A DNA stretch of 64,000 bases, taken from Lycorma delicatula. Lineage: Eukaryota; Arthropoda; Insecta; Hemiptera; Fulgoridae. The notes below the pieces were generated by a model. The model did not search any database, was not told the DNA's origin, and saw nothing but the letters and a program-made list of their open reading frames with translations. Made by a program: the position numbers and the translations under genes. Position 1 is the stretch's first letter. Every line of letters begins with the position of its first letter. Shown here in pieces: positions 24,926-39,376 of the stretch. The stretch spans positions 321,338,147 through 321,402,146 of the forward strand of contig NC_134455.1 of the NCBI RefSeq assembly GCF_047948215.1, given 5' to 3'.

Positions 24926-26542
24926 CTTTATTAACTGCATGGAAATTATAAATCATAGTGTTAATTGATATCTTGAAAAACTTGAACAGTTTATTTTATA
25001 GACACTTAAAATTTCAATAACTATATTCTGGAATGTTTTTTTCTCACTTTTACCTGTTCTGCCTTCAGCAATCCATTGAAGTATTGCTTATGTCGATGAA
25101 AGAGGATGATATTAACTGCACTTAATTGAAACCCAACCTTAAAACTTCTCTTATTTTTGAAAAACAGTTATATTTTTATTACAGTACCTTTTGTGTTTTT
25201 GAGCCGAAGTAATGACACAATTATGAGAATTGTACACTACAGTTTATAATATCATTGTAATCTTTCAATAACTGTTGGTACTTTTAACACATGTGCGCAC
25301 ATGCTCACAAATATAAAATGAACGCAATTTCAGTCACCATACTTTCAAGTGTATTAATATTAAACGACAACCTTGATATTCTACAAAGAAATAAATAATT
25401 ATAAATCGCCCAAAACACTAAAACATGTGAGGTTATTTGTATGTTAGTGGATAATGTTCATCTAATCATATCTATAGGATATCCTAACTGTGTGTCATCC
25501 TAACAAAACAAAACAAAACCAACAGCTATATTTAGTTTGTATTTTAATAGAAGGAGTACTCGGCTTGAATGCTGGAACACTTGAATTTAAAATCAGAGAA
25601 TTTGGGTACCACTAAAACAACCTGGTGGATATTACTTTAAAAGAATGATGATTGCTAAAATTTATTTAAATGTTAAACAATACAAATTAATAATTTATAT
25701 CCATGGATACTATACTAATTTAAAATTTATTTCCATGGATACTATATATTTATATTTAACTAGTTACAAATAAAATGATTTTCATAACGTCAGATGAGAT
25801 TCTCTGTCATGCTTATTTGTATAAATATTAATTGCAAATATTTTTTCCCGAATAATAAATGTTTTTATAAACGTATTCATATAACACTCTGCAAAATTAA
25901 AAGGAAAAATACCCACAATTATTAAAAACCTTAATTTTTAAGAGTGTAAATATAAATAATTATACCACTAACGTTTAAAATATTACAAAAGAAAATTATT
26001 ACAAACAATAATTGTTTTAATGATATAACATATAATAATTATTATTTTTATATCATTAAAACAATACAAAAAAATTATACATTAAAAAAAACTAGGTTTT
26101 TTTATTATTCTTGTTAAAATTGATTAATACAATAGCTTAAATAAATATCAAATAATTTAACTTTTATCATTTCTTTATATATAGCATGAATTTTACAGCG
26201 ATTTTCATACCCAAAAAGAGGTAATGCTATCATACTAGAAGCAAACATAAAACTAATAGACCAGTACCAATCTGTTTCTTTATGTTACAACACAATAAAA
26301 ATTTGATTCCACTATCAGATCATGAACTCTATTGACAAACATTGCTTTGACCGGGAGGATTGCCACAACTGTTCTTCTAGGGTAATCACAAGATTAATCA
26401 TAGTTGACCCTCGAGTGGTCATATGTGCTAATACATTTTCAGAGTAAGCTGCATAATAAGGCAGAAACCATTTACTAAACTGATTAGGAAAAACAAATCA
26501 TAAAATTCAAAGGAACCCTTTTCCATAAAAAATATATGAATT
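24926..26542 (+). repeat. Unit 15, short, subfamily S6
   Basis: 1,617 bp. The left half is S5-like (GTGAGGTTA, CAGCTATATTT); the right third is L-beta-like (CATTAAAAAAAAC, AGCTTAAAT, AAAACTAATAG, TTATGTTAC) with CCCAAAAAGAGG. ACATATAATAATT is specific to S6 and lies in the loop of the inverted repeat. Partners are units 18 and 26. Confidence 0.95.
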
Positions 26543-28160
26543 CTTTATTAACTGCATGGAAATTATAAATCATAGTGTTAATTGATATCTTGAAAAACTT
26601 GAACAGTTTATTTTATAGACACTTAAAATTTCAATAACTATATTCTGGAATGTTTTTTTCTCACTTTTACCTGTTCTGCCTTCAGCAATCCATTGAAGTA
26701 TTGCTTATGTCGATGAAAGAGGATGATATTAACTGCACTTAATTGAAACCCAACCTTAAAACTTCTCTTATTTTTGAAAAACAGTTATATTTTTATTACA
26801 GTACCTTTTGTGTTTTTGAGCCGAAGTAATGACACAATTATGAGAATTGTACACTACAGTTTATAATATCATTGTAATCTTTCAATAACTGTTGGTACTT
26901 TTAACACATGTGCGCACATGCTCACAAATATAAAATGAACGCAATTTCAGTCACCATACTTTCAAGTGTATTAATATTAAACGACAACCTTGATATTCTA
27001 CAAAGAAATAAATAATTATAAATCGCCCAAAACACTAAAACATGTGAGGTTATTTGTATGTTAGTGGATAATGTTCATCTAATCATATCTATAGGATATC
27101 CTAACTGTGTGTCATCCTAACAAAACAAAACAAAACCAACAGCTATATTTAGTTTGTATTTTAATAGAAGGAGTACTCGGCTTGAATGCTGGAACACTTG
27201 AATTTAAAATCAGAGAATTTGGGTACCACTAAAACAACCTGGTGGATATTACTTTAAAAGAATGATGATTGCTAAAATTTATTTAAATGTTAAACAATAC
27301 AAATTAATAATTTATATCCATGGATACTATACTAATTTAAAATTTATTTCCATGGATACTATATATTTATATTTAACTAGTTACAAATAAAATGATTTTC
27401 ATAACGTCAGATGAGATTCTCTGTCATGCTTATTTGTATAAATATTAATTGCAAATATTTTTTCCCGAATAATAAATGTTTTTATAAACGTATTCATATA
27501 ACACTCTGCAAAATTAAAAGGAAAAATACCCACAATTATTAAAAACCTTAATTTTTAAGAGTGTAAATATAAATAATTATACCACTAACGTTTAAAATAT
27601 TACAAAAGATAATTATTACAAACAATAATTGTTTTAATGATATAACATTTAATAATTATTATTTTTATATCATTAAAACAATACAAAAAAATTATACATT
27701 TGAAAAAAACTAGGTTTTTTTATTATTCTTGTTAAAATTGATTAATACAATAGTTGAAATAAATATCAAATAATTTAACTTTTATCATTTCTTTATATAT
27801 AGCATGAATTTTACAGCGATTTTCATACCCAAAAAAAGGTAATGCTATCATACTAGAAGCAAACATAAAACTTATAGACCAGTACCAATCTGTTTCTTTA
27901 TATTACAACACAATAAAAATTTGATTCCACTATCAGATCATGAACTCTATTGACAAACATTGCTTTGACCGGGAGGATTGCCACAACTGTTCTTCTAGGG
28001 TAATCACAAGATTAATCATAGTTGACCCTCGAGTGGTCATATGTGCTAATACATTTTCAGAGTAAGCTGCATAATAAGGCAGAAACCATTTACTAAACTG
28101 ATTAGGAAAAACAAATCATAAAATTCAAAGGAACCCTTTTCCATAAAAAATATATGAATT
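26543..28160 (+). repeat. Unit 16, short, subfamily S5
   Basis: 1,618 bp, partner of unit 13 at 5,610 bp; no difference was found at the diagnostic positions. It is also the first unit of the 9.6 kb block that recurs from unit 24. Confidence 0.95.
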
Positions 28161-30535
28161 CTATATTAACTGCATGGAAATTATAAATCATAGTGTTAAT
28201 TGATATCTTGAAAAACTTGAACAGTTTATTTTATAGACACTTAAAATTTCAATAACTATATTCTGGAATGTTTTTTTCTCACTTTTACCTGTTCTGCCTT
28301 CAGCAATCCATTGAAGTATTGCTTATGTCGATGAAAGAGGATGATATTAACTGCACTTAATTGAAACCCAACCTTAAAACTTCTCTTATTAGTGGATGAA
28401 CCCTGTAACTGTCGACTTGTAAATCAGCTGATTTGGAGAGAAACTTTTACCACTATACCAACCAGGTGGATATTCTAGAATGTTAAAAAATGATAATTGT
28501 TCAAATTTATTTAAAATTACAAACAACAATACAAATTTATATTAGAAATAAAAATTTATTTCTATGGAAACTATATATTTATATTCCTTTAGTTTTATTT
28601 AATATGTGTTAAATAAGATTAGATGTTATCTTTTTTAATGCTAATTTTTATAAATCTTATTAAATAGTAATTCACTTTCCAAAATCCAGGTAATTTAGAC
28701 ATAATTTTTTAAATATCTTTAAAACAATAAAAAATAGTAATTATCACACTATTTTCGGCAAACCCTCTAAAATTAGATGACAGATTAGATGTTTCTAAAA
28801 TCTCTTGAAATAAACAAAAATATTAACAACAGATTTCTTGACAGATTAATTAAAGTAGTTTATACCTATAATTTTTTCAATAATTATAATATAATAAAAA
28901 AAAATATTACATAAATTATTTGATTTTTAAATTAAAATTATTTATAAAAATAAATATGTTAATTACATTATTAATGAAATCAGTTGGGTAAGATTTTTGT
29001 AATGTTATTTTTTGCTTCTCTTATGGAACCCTGAAACATTGTGTACAATCTGTCAAATATATTTAACAAGTATTTTTTTTAAAGTGAGTTCTAAATTATA
29101 AGAGTTTTTGACCTAGTGTCTTACTGTTTTATATGTAACAATCCTTTTTTTGAAAAACAGTTATATTTTTATTACAGTAACTTTTGTGTTTTTGAGCAGA
29201 AGTAATGACACAATTATGAGAATTGTACACTACAGTTTATAATATCATTGTAATCTTTCAATAACTGTTGGTACTTTTAACACATGTAAGCACATGCTCA
29301 CAAATATAAAATGAACGCAATTTCAGTCACCATACTTTCAAGTGTATTAATATTAAACGACAACCTTGATATTCTACAAAGAGATAAATAATTATAAATT
29401 GCCCAAAACACTAAAACATGTGATGTTATTTGTATGTTAGTGGATAATGTTCATCTAATCATATCTATAGGATATCCTAACTGTGTGTCATCCTAACAAA
29501 ACAAAACAAAACCAACAGCAATATTTAGTTTGTATTTTAATAGAAGGAGTACTCGGCTTGAATGCTGGAACACTTGAATTTAAAATCAGAGAATTTGGGT
29601 ACCACTAAAACAACCTGGTGGATATTACTTTAAAAGAATGATGATTGCTAAAATTTATTTAAATGTTAAACAATACAAATTAATAATTTATATCCATGGA
29701 TACTATACTAATTTAAAATTTATTTCCATGGATACTATATATTTATATTTAACTAGTTACAAATAAAATGATTTTCATAACGTCAGATGAGATTCTCTGT
29801 CATGCTTATTTGTATAAATATTAATTGCAAATATTTTTTCCCGAATAATAAATGTTTTTATAAACGTATTCATATAACACTCTGCAAAATTAAAAGGAAA
29901 AATACCCACAATTATTAAAAACCTTAATTTTTAAGAGTGTAAATATAAATAATTATACCACTAACGTATAAAATATTACAAAAGAAAATTATTACAAACA
30001 ATAATTGTTTTAATGATATAACATTTAATAATTATTATTTTTATATCATTAAAACAATACAAAAAAATTATACATTAAAAAAAACTAGGTTTTTTTATTA
30101 TTCTTGTTAAAATTGATTAATACAATAGCTTAAATAAATATCAAATAATTTAACTTTTATCATTTCTATATATATAGCATGAATTTTACAGCGATTTTCA
30201 TACTTAAAAAGAGGTAATGCTATCATACTAGAAGCAAACATAAAACTAATAGACCAGTACCAATCTGTTTCTTTATGTTACAACACAATAAAAATTTGAT
30301 TCCACTATCAGATCATGAACTCTATTGACAAACATTGCTTTGACCGGGAGGATTGCCACAACTGTTCTTCTAGGGTAATCACAAGATTAATCATAGTTGA
30401 CCCTCGAGTGGTCATATGTGCTAATACATTTTCAGAGTAAGCTGCATAATAAGGCAGAAACCATTTACTAAACTGATTAGGAAAAACAAATCATAAAATT
30501 CAAAGGAACCCTTTTCCATAAAAAATATATGAATT
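28161..30535 (+). repeat. Unit 17, long, subfamily L-beta
   Basis: 2,375 bp, partner of units 14 and 25, with all beta markers (CATGTAAGCACATG, AGAGATAAAT, CATACTTAAAAAGAGG). Confidence 0.95.
28391..29148 (+). repeat. L-specific segment of unit 17 (758 bp, beta type)
   Basis: Same length and same diagnostic bases as the unit 14 segment. Confidence 0.9.
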
Positions 30536-32152
30536 CTTTATTAACTGCATGGAAATTATAAATCATAGTGTTAATTGATATCTTGAAAAACTTGAACAGT
30601 TTATTTTATAGACACTTAAAATTTCAATAACTATATTCTGGAATGTTTTTTTCTCACTTTTACCTGTTCTGCCTTCAGCAATCCATTGAAGTATTGCTTA
30701 TGTCGATGAAAGAGGATGATATTAACTGCACTTAATTGAAACCCAACCTTAAAACTTCTCTTATTTTTGAAAAACAGTTATATTTTTATTACAGTACCTT
30801 TTGTGTTTTTGAGCCGAAGTAATGACACAATTATGAGAATTGTACACTACAGTTTATAATATCATTGTAATCTTTCAATAACTGTTGGTACTTTTAACAC
30901 ATGTGCGCACATGCTCACAAATATAAAATGAACGCAATTTCAGTCACCATACTTTCAAGTGTATTAATATTAAACGACAACCTTGATATTCTACAAAGAA
31001 ATAAATAATTATAAATCGCCCAAAACACTAAAACATGTGAGGTTATTTGTATGTTAGTGGATAATGTTCATCTAATCATATCTATAGGATATCCTAACTG
31101 TGTGTCATCCTAACAAAACAAAACAAAACCAACAGCTATATTTAGTTTGTATTTTAATAGAAGGAGTACTCGGCTTGAATGCTGGAACACTTGAATTTAA
31201 AATCAGAGAATTTGGGTACCACTAAAACAACCTGGTGGATATTACTTTAAAAGAATGATGATTGCTAAAATTTATTTAAATGTTAAACAATACAAATTAA
31301 TAATTTATATCCATGGATACTATACTAATTTAAAATTTATTTCCATGGATACTATATATTTATATTTAACTAGTTACAAATAAAATGATTTTCATAACGT
31401 CAGATGAGATTCTCTGTCATGCTTATTTGTATAAATATTAATTGCAAATATTTTTTCCCGAATAATAAATGTTTTTATAAACGTATTCATATAACACTCT
31501 GCAAAATTAAAAGGAAAAATACCCACAATTATTAAAAACCTTAATTTTTAAGAGTGTAAATATAAATAATTATACCACTAACGTTTAAAATATTACAAAA
31601 GAAAATTATTACAAACAATAATTGTTTTAATGATATAACATATAATAATTATTATTTTTATATCATTAAAACAATACAAAAAAATTATACATTAAAAAAA
31701 ACTAGGTTTTTTTATTATTCTTGTTAAAATTGATTAATACAATAGCTTAAATAAATATCAAATAATTTAACTTTTATCATTTCTTTATATATAGCATGAA
31801 TTTTACAGCGATTTTCATACCCAAAAAGAGGTAATGCTATCATACTAGAAGCAAACATAAAACTAATAGACCAGTACCAATCTGTTTCTTTATGTTACAA
31901 CACAATAAAAATTTGATTCCACTATCAGATCATGAACTCTATTGACAAACATTGCTTTGACCGGGAGGATTGCCACAACTGTTCTTCTAGGGTAATCACA
32001 AGATTAATCATAGTTGACCCTCGAGTGGTCATATGTGCTAATACATTTTCAGAGTAAGCTGCATAATAAGGCAGAAACCATTTACTAAACTGATTAGGAA
32101 AAACAAATCATAAAATTCAAAGGAACCCTTTTCCATAAAAAATATATGAATT
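30536..32152 (+). repeat. Unit 18, short, subfamily S6
   Basis: 1,617 bp, partner of unit 15, with ACATATAATAATT and CCCAAAAAGAGG. Last unit of the second 5,610 bp HOR copy. Confidence 0.95.
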
Positions 32153-34525
32153 CTTTATTAACTGCATGGAAATTATAAATCATAGTGTTAATTGATATCT
32201 TGAAAAACTTGAACAGTTTATTTTATAGACACTTAAAATTTCAATAACTATATTCTGGAATGTTTTTTTCTCACTTTTACCTGTTCTGCCTTCAGCAATC
32301 CATTGAAGTATTGCTTATGTCGATGAAAGAGGATGATATTAACTGCACTTAATTGAAACCCAACCTTAAAACTTCTCTTATTAGTGGATGAACCCTGTAA
32401 CTGTCGACTTGTAAATCAGCTGATTTGGAAAGAAACTTTTACCACTATACCAACCAGGTGGATATTCTAGAATGTTAAAAAATGATAATTGTTCAAATTT
32501 ATTTAAAATTACAAACAACAATACAAATTTATATTAGAAATAAAAATTTATTTTTATGGAAACTATATATTTATATTCCTTTAGTTTTATTTAATATGTG
32601 TTAAATAAGATTAGATGTTTTCTTTTTTAATGCTAATTTTTATAAATCTTATTAAATAGTAATTCACTTTCCAAAATCCAGGTAATTTAGACATAATTTT
32701 TTAATTATCTTTAAAACAATATAAAATAGTAATTATCACACTCTATTTTCGGCAAACCCTCTAAAATTTGATGACAGATTAGATGTTTCTAAAATCTCTA
32801 GAAATAAACAAAAATATTAACAACTGATTTCCTGACAGATTAATTAAAGTAGTTTATACCTATATTTTTTTCAATAATTATAATATAATAAAAAAAAATA
32901 TTACATAAATTATTTGATTTTTACATTAAAATTATTTATAAAAATAAATATGTTAATTACATTATTAATGAAATCAGTTGGGTAAGATTTTTGTAATGTT
33001 ATTTTTTGCTTCTCTTATGGAACCCTGAAACATTGTGTACAATCTGTCAAATATATTTAACAAGTATTTTTTTTAAAGTGAGTTCTAAATTATAAGAGTT
33101 TTTGACCTAGTGTCTTACTGTTTTATATGTAACAATCCTTTTTTTGAAAAACAGTTATATTTTTATTACAGTAACTTTTGTGTTTTTGAGCAGAAGTAAT
33201 GACACAATTATGAGAATTGTACACTACAGTTTATAATATCATTGTAATCTTTCAATAACTGTTGGTACTTTTAACACATGTAAGCACATGCTCACAAATA
33301 TAAAATGAACGCAATTTCAGTCACCATACTTTCAAGTGTATTAATATTAAACGACAACCTTGATATTCTACAAAGAGATAAATAATTATAAATTGCCCAA
33401 AACACTAAAACATGTGATGTTATTTGTATGTTAGTGGATAATGTTCATCTAATCATATCTATAGGATATCCTAACTGTGTGTCATCCTAACAAAACAAAA
33501 CAAAACCAACAGCAATATTTAGTTTGTATTTTAATAGAAGGAGTACTCGGCTTGAATGCTGGAACACTTGAATTTAAAATCAGAGAATTTGGGTACCACT
33601 AAAACAACCTGGTGGATATTACTTTAAAAGAATGATGATTGCTAAAATTTATTTAAATGTTAAACAATACAAATTTTAATTTATATCCATGGATACTATA
33701 CTAATTTAAAATTTATTTCCATGGATACTATATATTTATATTTAACTAGTTACAAATAAAATGATTTTCATAACGTCAGATGAGATTCTCTGTCATGCTT
33801 ATTTGTATAAATATTAATTGCAAATATTTTTTCCCGAATAATAAATGTTTTTATAAACGTATTCATATAACACTCTGCAAAATTAAAAGGAAAAATACCC
33901 ACAATTATTAAAAACCTTAATTTTTAAGAGTGTAAATATAAATAATTATACCACTAACGTATAAAATATTACAAAAGAAAATTATTACAAACAATAATTG
34001 TTTTAATGATATAACATTTAATAATTATTATTTTTATATCATTAAAACAATACAAAAAAATTATACATTAAAAAAAACTAGGTTTTTTTATTATTCTTGT
34101 TAAAATTGATTAATACAATAGCTTAAATAAATATCAAATAATTTAACTTTTATCATTTCTATATATATAGCATGAATTTTACAGCGATTTTCATACTTAA
34201 AAAGAGGTAATGCTATCATACTAGAAGCAAAGATAAAACTAATAGACCAGTACCAATCTGTTTCTTTATGTTACAACACAATAAAAATTTGATTCCACTA
34301 TCAGATCATGAACTCTATTGACAAACATTGCTTTGACCGGGAGGATTGCCACAACTGTTCTAGGGTAATCACAAGATTAATCATAGTTGACCCTCGAGTG
34401 GTCATATGTGCTAATACATTTTCAGAGTAAGCTGCATAATAAGGCAGAAACCATTTACTAAACTGATTAGGAAAAACAAATCATAAAATTCAAAGGAACC
34501 CTTTTCCATAAAAAATATATGAATT
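32153..34525 (+). repeat. Unit 19, long, subfamily L-gamma
   Basis: 2,373 bp. The L-specific segment is alpha-like but the right flank is beta-like. ACAAATTTTAATTT replaces ACAAATTAATAATTT near 33670 (two bases lost, shared with units 27 and 30). Private changes are a 3-base loss giving ACTGTTCTAGGG near 34354-34365 and GCAAAGATAAA near 34228. Partner: unit 27. Confidence 0.95.
32383..33142 (+). repeat. L-specific segment of unit 19 (760 bp, gamma type)
   Basis: Alpha-like at GGAAAGAAAC, AGATGTTTTC, CACACTCTATTTT and AAATTTGATGAC. It differs from alpha at ATCTCTAGAAAT, TATATTTTTTTC and GGTAAGATTT. Confidence 0.9.
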
Positions 34526-36142
34526 CTTTATTAACTGCATGGAAATTATAAATCATAGTGTTAATTGATATCTTGAAAAACTTGAACAGTTTATTTTATA
34601 GACACTTAAAATTTCAATAACTATATTCTGGAATGTTTTTTTCTCACTTTTACCTGTTCTGCCTTCAGCAATCCATTGAAGTATTGCTTATGTCGATGAA
34701 AGAGGATGATATTAACTGCACTTAATTGAAACCCAACCTTAAAACTTCTCTTATTTTTGAAAAACAGTTATATTTTTATTACAGTACCTTTTGTGTTTTT
34801 GAGCCGAAGTAATGACACAATTATGAGAATTGTACACTACAGTTTATAATATCATTGTAATCTTTCAATAACTGTTGGTACTTTTAACACATGTGCGCAC
34901 ATGCTCACAAATATAAAATGAACGCAATTTCAGTCACCATACTTTCAAGTGTATTAATATTAAACGACAACCTTGATATTCTACAAAGAAATAAATAATT
35001 ATAAATCGCCCAAAACACTAAAACATGTGATGTTACTTGTATGTTAGTGGATAATGTTCATCTAATCATATCTATAGGATATCCTAACTGTGTGTCATCC
35101 TAACAAAACAAAACAAAACCAACAGCTATATTTAGTTTGTATTTTAATAGAAGGAGTACTCGGCTTGAATGCTGGAACACTTGAATTTAAAATCAGAGAA
35201 TTTGGGTACCACTAAAACAACCTGGTGGATATTACTTTAAAAGAATGATGATTGCTAAAATTTATTTAAATGTTAAACAATACAAATTAATAATTTATAT
35301 CCATGGATACTATACTAATTTAAAATTTATTTCCATGGATACTATATATTTATATTTAACTAGTAACAAATAAAATGATTTTCATAACGTCAGATGAGAT
35401 TCTCTGTCATGCTTATTTGTATAAATATTATTTGCAAATATTTTTTCCCGAATAATAAATGTTTTTATAAACGTATTCATATAACACTCTGCAAAATTAA
35501 AAGGAAAAATACCCACAATTATTAAAAACCTTAATTTTTAAGAGTGTAAATATAAATAATTATACCACTAACGTTTAAAATATTACAAAAGATAATTATT
35601 ACAAACAATAATTGTTTTAATGATATAACATTTAATAATTATTATTTTTATATCATTAAAACAATACAAAAAAATTATACATTTGAAAAAACTAGGTTTT
35701 TTTATTATTCTTGTTAAAATTGATTAATACAATAGTTGAAATAAATATCAAATAATTTAACTTTTATCATTTCTTTATATATAGCATGAATTTTACAGCG
35801 ATTTTCATACCCAAAAAAAGGTAATGCTATCATACTAGAAACAAACATAAAACTTATAGACCAGTACCAATCTGTTTCTTTATATTACAACACAATAAAA
35901 ATTTGATTCCACTATCAGATCATGAACTCTATTGACAAACATTGCTTTGACCGGGAGGATTGCCACAACTGTTCTTCTAGGGTAATCACAAGATTAATCA
36001 TAGTTGACCCTCGAGTGGTCATATGTGCTAATACATTTTCAGAGTAAGCTGCATAATAAGGCAGAAACCATTTACTAAACTGATTAGGAAAAACAAATCA
36101 TAAAATTCAAAGGAACCCTTTTCCATAAAAAATATATGAATT
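34526..36142 (+). repeat. Unit 20, short, subfamily S7
   Basis: 1,617 bp, with ATGTTACTTG, CAGCTATATTT and one A fewer in CATTTGAAAAAAC. It also has AGTAACAAAT and AATATTATTTGC, which otherwise mark the long units 4 and 9, so it is an L-alpha-like backbone without the 760 bp segment. Partners are units 28 and 31. Confidence 0.95.
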
Positions 36143-37759
36143 CTTTATTAACTGCATGGAAATTATAAATCATAGTGTTAATTGATATCTTGAAAAACTT
36201 GAACAGTTTATTTATAGACACTTAAAATTTCAATAACTATATTCTGGAATGTTTTTTTCTCACTTTTACCTGTTCTGCCTTCAGCAATCCATTGAAGTAT
36301 TGCTTATGTCGATGAAAGAGGATGATATTAACTGCACTTAATTGAAACCCAACCTTAAAACTTCTCTTATTTTTGAAAAACAGTTATATTTTTATTACAG
36401 TACCTTTTGTGTTTTTGAGCCGAAGTAATGACACAATTATGAGAATTGTACACTACAGTTTATAATATCATTGTAATCTTTCAATAACTGTTGGTACTTT
36501 TAACACATGTGCGCACATGCTCACAAATATAAAATGAACGCAATTTCAGTCACCATACTTTCAAGTGTATTAATATTAAACGACAACCTTGATATTCTAC
36601 AAAGAAATAAATAATTATAAATCGCCCAAAACACTAAAACATGTGATGTTATTTGTATGTTAGTGGATAATGTTCATCTAATCATATCTATAGGATATCC
36701 TAACTGTGTGTCATCCTAACAAAACAAAACAAAACCAACAGCAATATTTAGTTTGTATTTTAATAGAAGGAGTACTCGGCTTGTATGCTGGAACACTTGA
36801 ATTTAAAATCAGAAAATTTGGGTACCACTAAAACAACCTGGTGGATATTACTTTAAAAGAATGATGATTGCTAAAATTTATTTAAATGTTAAACAATACA
36901 AATTAATAATTTATATCCATGGATACTATACTAATTTAAAATTTATTTCCATGGATACTATATATTTATATTTAACTAGTTACAAATAAAATGATTTTCA
37001 TAACGTCAGATGAGATTCTCTGTCATGCTTATTTGTAATAATATTAATTGCAAATATTTTTTCCCGAATAATAAATGTTTTTATAAACGTATTCATACAA
37101 CACTCTGCAAAATTAAAAGGAAAAATACCCACAATTATTAAAAACCTTAATTTTTAAGAGTGTAAATATAAATAATTATACCGCTAACGTATAAAATATT
37201 ACAAAAGAAAATTATTACAAACAATAATTGTTTTAATGATATAACATTTAATAATTATTATTTTTATATCATTAAAACAATACAAAAAAATTATACATTT
37301 GAAAAAAACTAGGTTTTTTTATTATTCTTGTTAAAATTGATTAATACAATAGTTGAAATAAATATCAAATAATTTAACTTTTATCATTTCTTTATATATA
37401 GCATAAATTTTACAGCGATTTTCATACCCAAAAAAAGGTAATGCTATCATACTAGAAACAAACATAAAACTTATAGACCAGTACCAATCTGTTTCTTTAT
37501 ATTACAACACAATAAAAATTTGATTCCACTATCAGATCATGAACTCTATTCACAAACATTGCTTTGACCGGGAGGATTGCCACAACTGTTCTTCTAGGGT
37601 AATCACAAGATTAATCATAGTTGACCCTCGAGTGGTCATATGTGCTAATACATTTTCAGAGTAAGCTGCATAATAAGGCAGAAACCATTTACTAAACTGA
37701 TTAGGAAAAACAAATCATAAAATTCAAAGGAACCCTTTTCTATAAAAAATATATGAATT
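36143..37759 (+). repeat. Unit 21, short, subfamily S3
   Basis: 1,617 bp, S3 like units 5 and 10. Private changes are ACCGCTAACG near 37180 and TTTTCTATAAAA at the right end. TATTCACAAAC is shared with unit 22. Confidence 0.95.
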
Positions 37760-39376
37760 CTATATTAACTGCATGGAAATTATAAATCATAGTGTTAATT
37801 GATATCTTGAAAAACTTGAACAGTTTATTTTATAGACACTTAAAATTTCAATAACTATATTCTGGAATGTTTTTTCTCACTTTTACCTGTTCTGCCTTCA
37901 GCAATCCATTGAAGTATTGCTTATGTCGATGAAAGAGGATGATATTAACTGCACTTAATTGAAACCCAACCTTAAAACTTCTCTTATTTTTGAAAAACAG
38001 TTATATTTTTATTACAGTACCTTTTGTGTTTTTGAGCCGAAGTAATGACACAATTATGAGAATTGTACACTACAGTTTATAATATCATTGTAATCTTTCA
38101 ATAACTGTTGGTACTTTTAACACATGTGCGCACATGCTCACAAATATAAAATGAACGCAATTTCAGTCACCATACTTTCAAGTGTATTAATATTAAACGA
38201 CAACCTTGATATTCTACAAAGAAATAAATAATTATAAATCGCCCAAAACACTAAAACATGTGATGTTATTTGTATGTTAGTGGATAATGTTCATCTAATC
38301 ATATCTATAGGATATCCTAACTGTGTGTCATCCTAACAAAACAAAACAAAACCAACAGCAATATTTAGTTTGTATTTTAATAGAAGGAGTACTCGGCTTG
38401 TATGCTGGAACCCTTGAATTTAAAATCAGAGAATTTGGGTACCACTAAAACAACCTGGTGGATATTACTTTAAAAGAATGATGATTGCTAAAATTTATTT
38501 AAATGTTAAACAATACAAATTAATAATTTATATCCATGGATACTATACTAATTTAAAATTTATTTCCATGGATACTATATATTTATATTTAACTAGTTAC
38601 AAATAAAATGATTTTCATAACGTCAGATGAGATTCTCTGTCATGCTTATTTGTATAAATATTAATTGCAAATATTTTTTCCCGAATAATAAATGTTTTTA
38701 TAAACGTATTCATACAACACTCTGCAAAATTAAAAGGAAAAATACCCACAATTATTAAAAACCTTAATTTTTAAGAGTGTAAATATAAATAATTATACCA
38801 CTAACGTTTAAAATATTACAAAAGATAATTATTACAAACAATAATTGTTTTAATGATATAACATTTAATAATTATTATTTTTATATCATTAAAACAATAC
38901 AAAAAAATTATACATTTGAAAAAAACTAGGTTTTTTTATTATTCTTCTTAAAATTGATTAATACAATAGTTGAAATAAATATCAAATAATTTAACTTTTA
39001 TCATTTCTTTATATATAGCATGAATTTTACAGCGATTTTCATACCCAAAAAAAGGTAATGCTATCATACTAGAAACAAACATAAAACTTATAGACCAGTA
39101 CCAATCTGTTTCTTTATATTACAACACAATAAAAATTTGATTCCACTATCAGATCATGAACTCTATTCACAAACATTGCTTTGACCGGGAGGATTGCCAC
39201 AACTGTTCTTCTAGGGTAATCACAAGATTAATCATAGTTGACCCTCGAGTGGTCATATGTGCTAATACATTTTCAGAGTAAGCTGCATAATAAGGCAGAA
39301 ACCATTTACTAAACTGATTAGGAAAAACAAATCATAAAATTCAAAGGAACCCTTTTCCATAAAAAATATATGAATT
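37760..39376 (+). repeat. Unit 22, short, subfamily S4
   Basis: 1,617 bp, S4 with ATTCTTCTTA (shared with unit 23), TATTCACAAAC (shared with unit 21) and private GAACCCTTGAA near 38408. Confidence 0.95.

Larger units (their letters stand above)
20933..26542 (+). repeat. Higher-order repeat B, copy 1 (units 13-15, S-L-S, 5,610 bp)
   Basis: Subfamily order S5, L-beta, S6 with unit lengths 1618, 2375, 1617. Confidence 0.92.
26543..32152 (+). repeat. Higher-order repeat B, copy 2 (units 16-18, 5,610 bp)
   Basis: Exact 5,610 bp offset from copy 1 with matching unit lengths; no difference was noticed at diagnostic sites. A third copy is units 24-26 (40994-46605, 5,612 bp). Confidence 0.92.
26543..36142 (+). 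repeat. Segmental block C, copy 1 (units 16-20, S-L-S-L-S, 9,600 bp)
   Basis: Order S5, L-beta, S6, L-gamma, S7. The same order recurs 14,451 bp downstream, with units 21-23 (S3, S4, S4) lying between. Confidence 0.88.
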
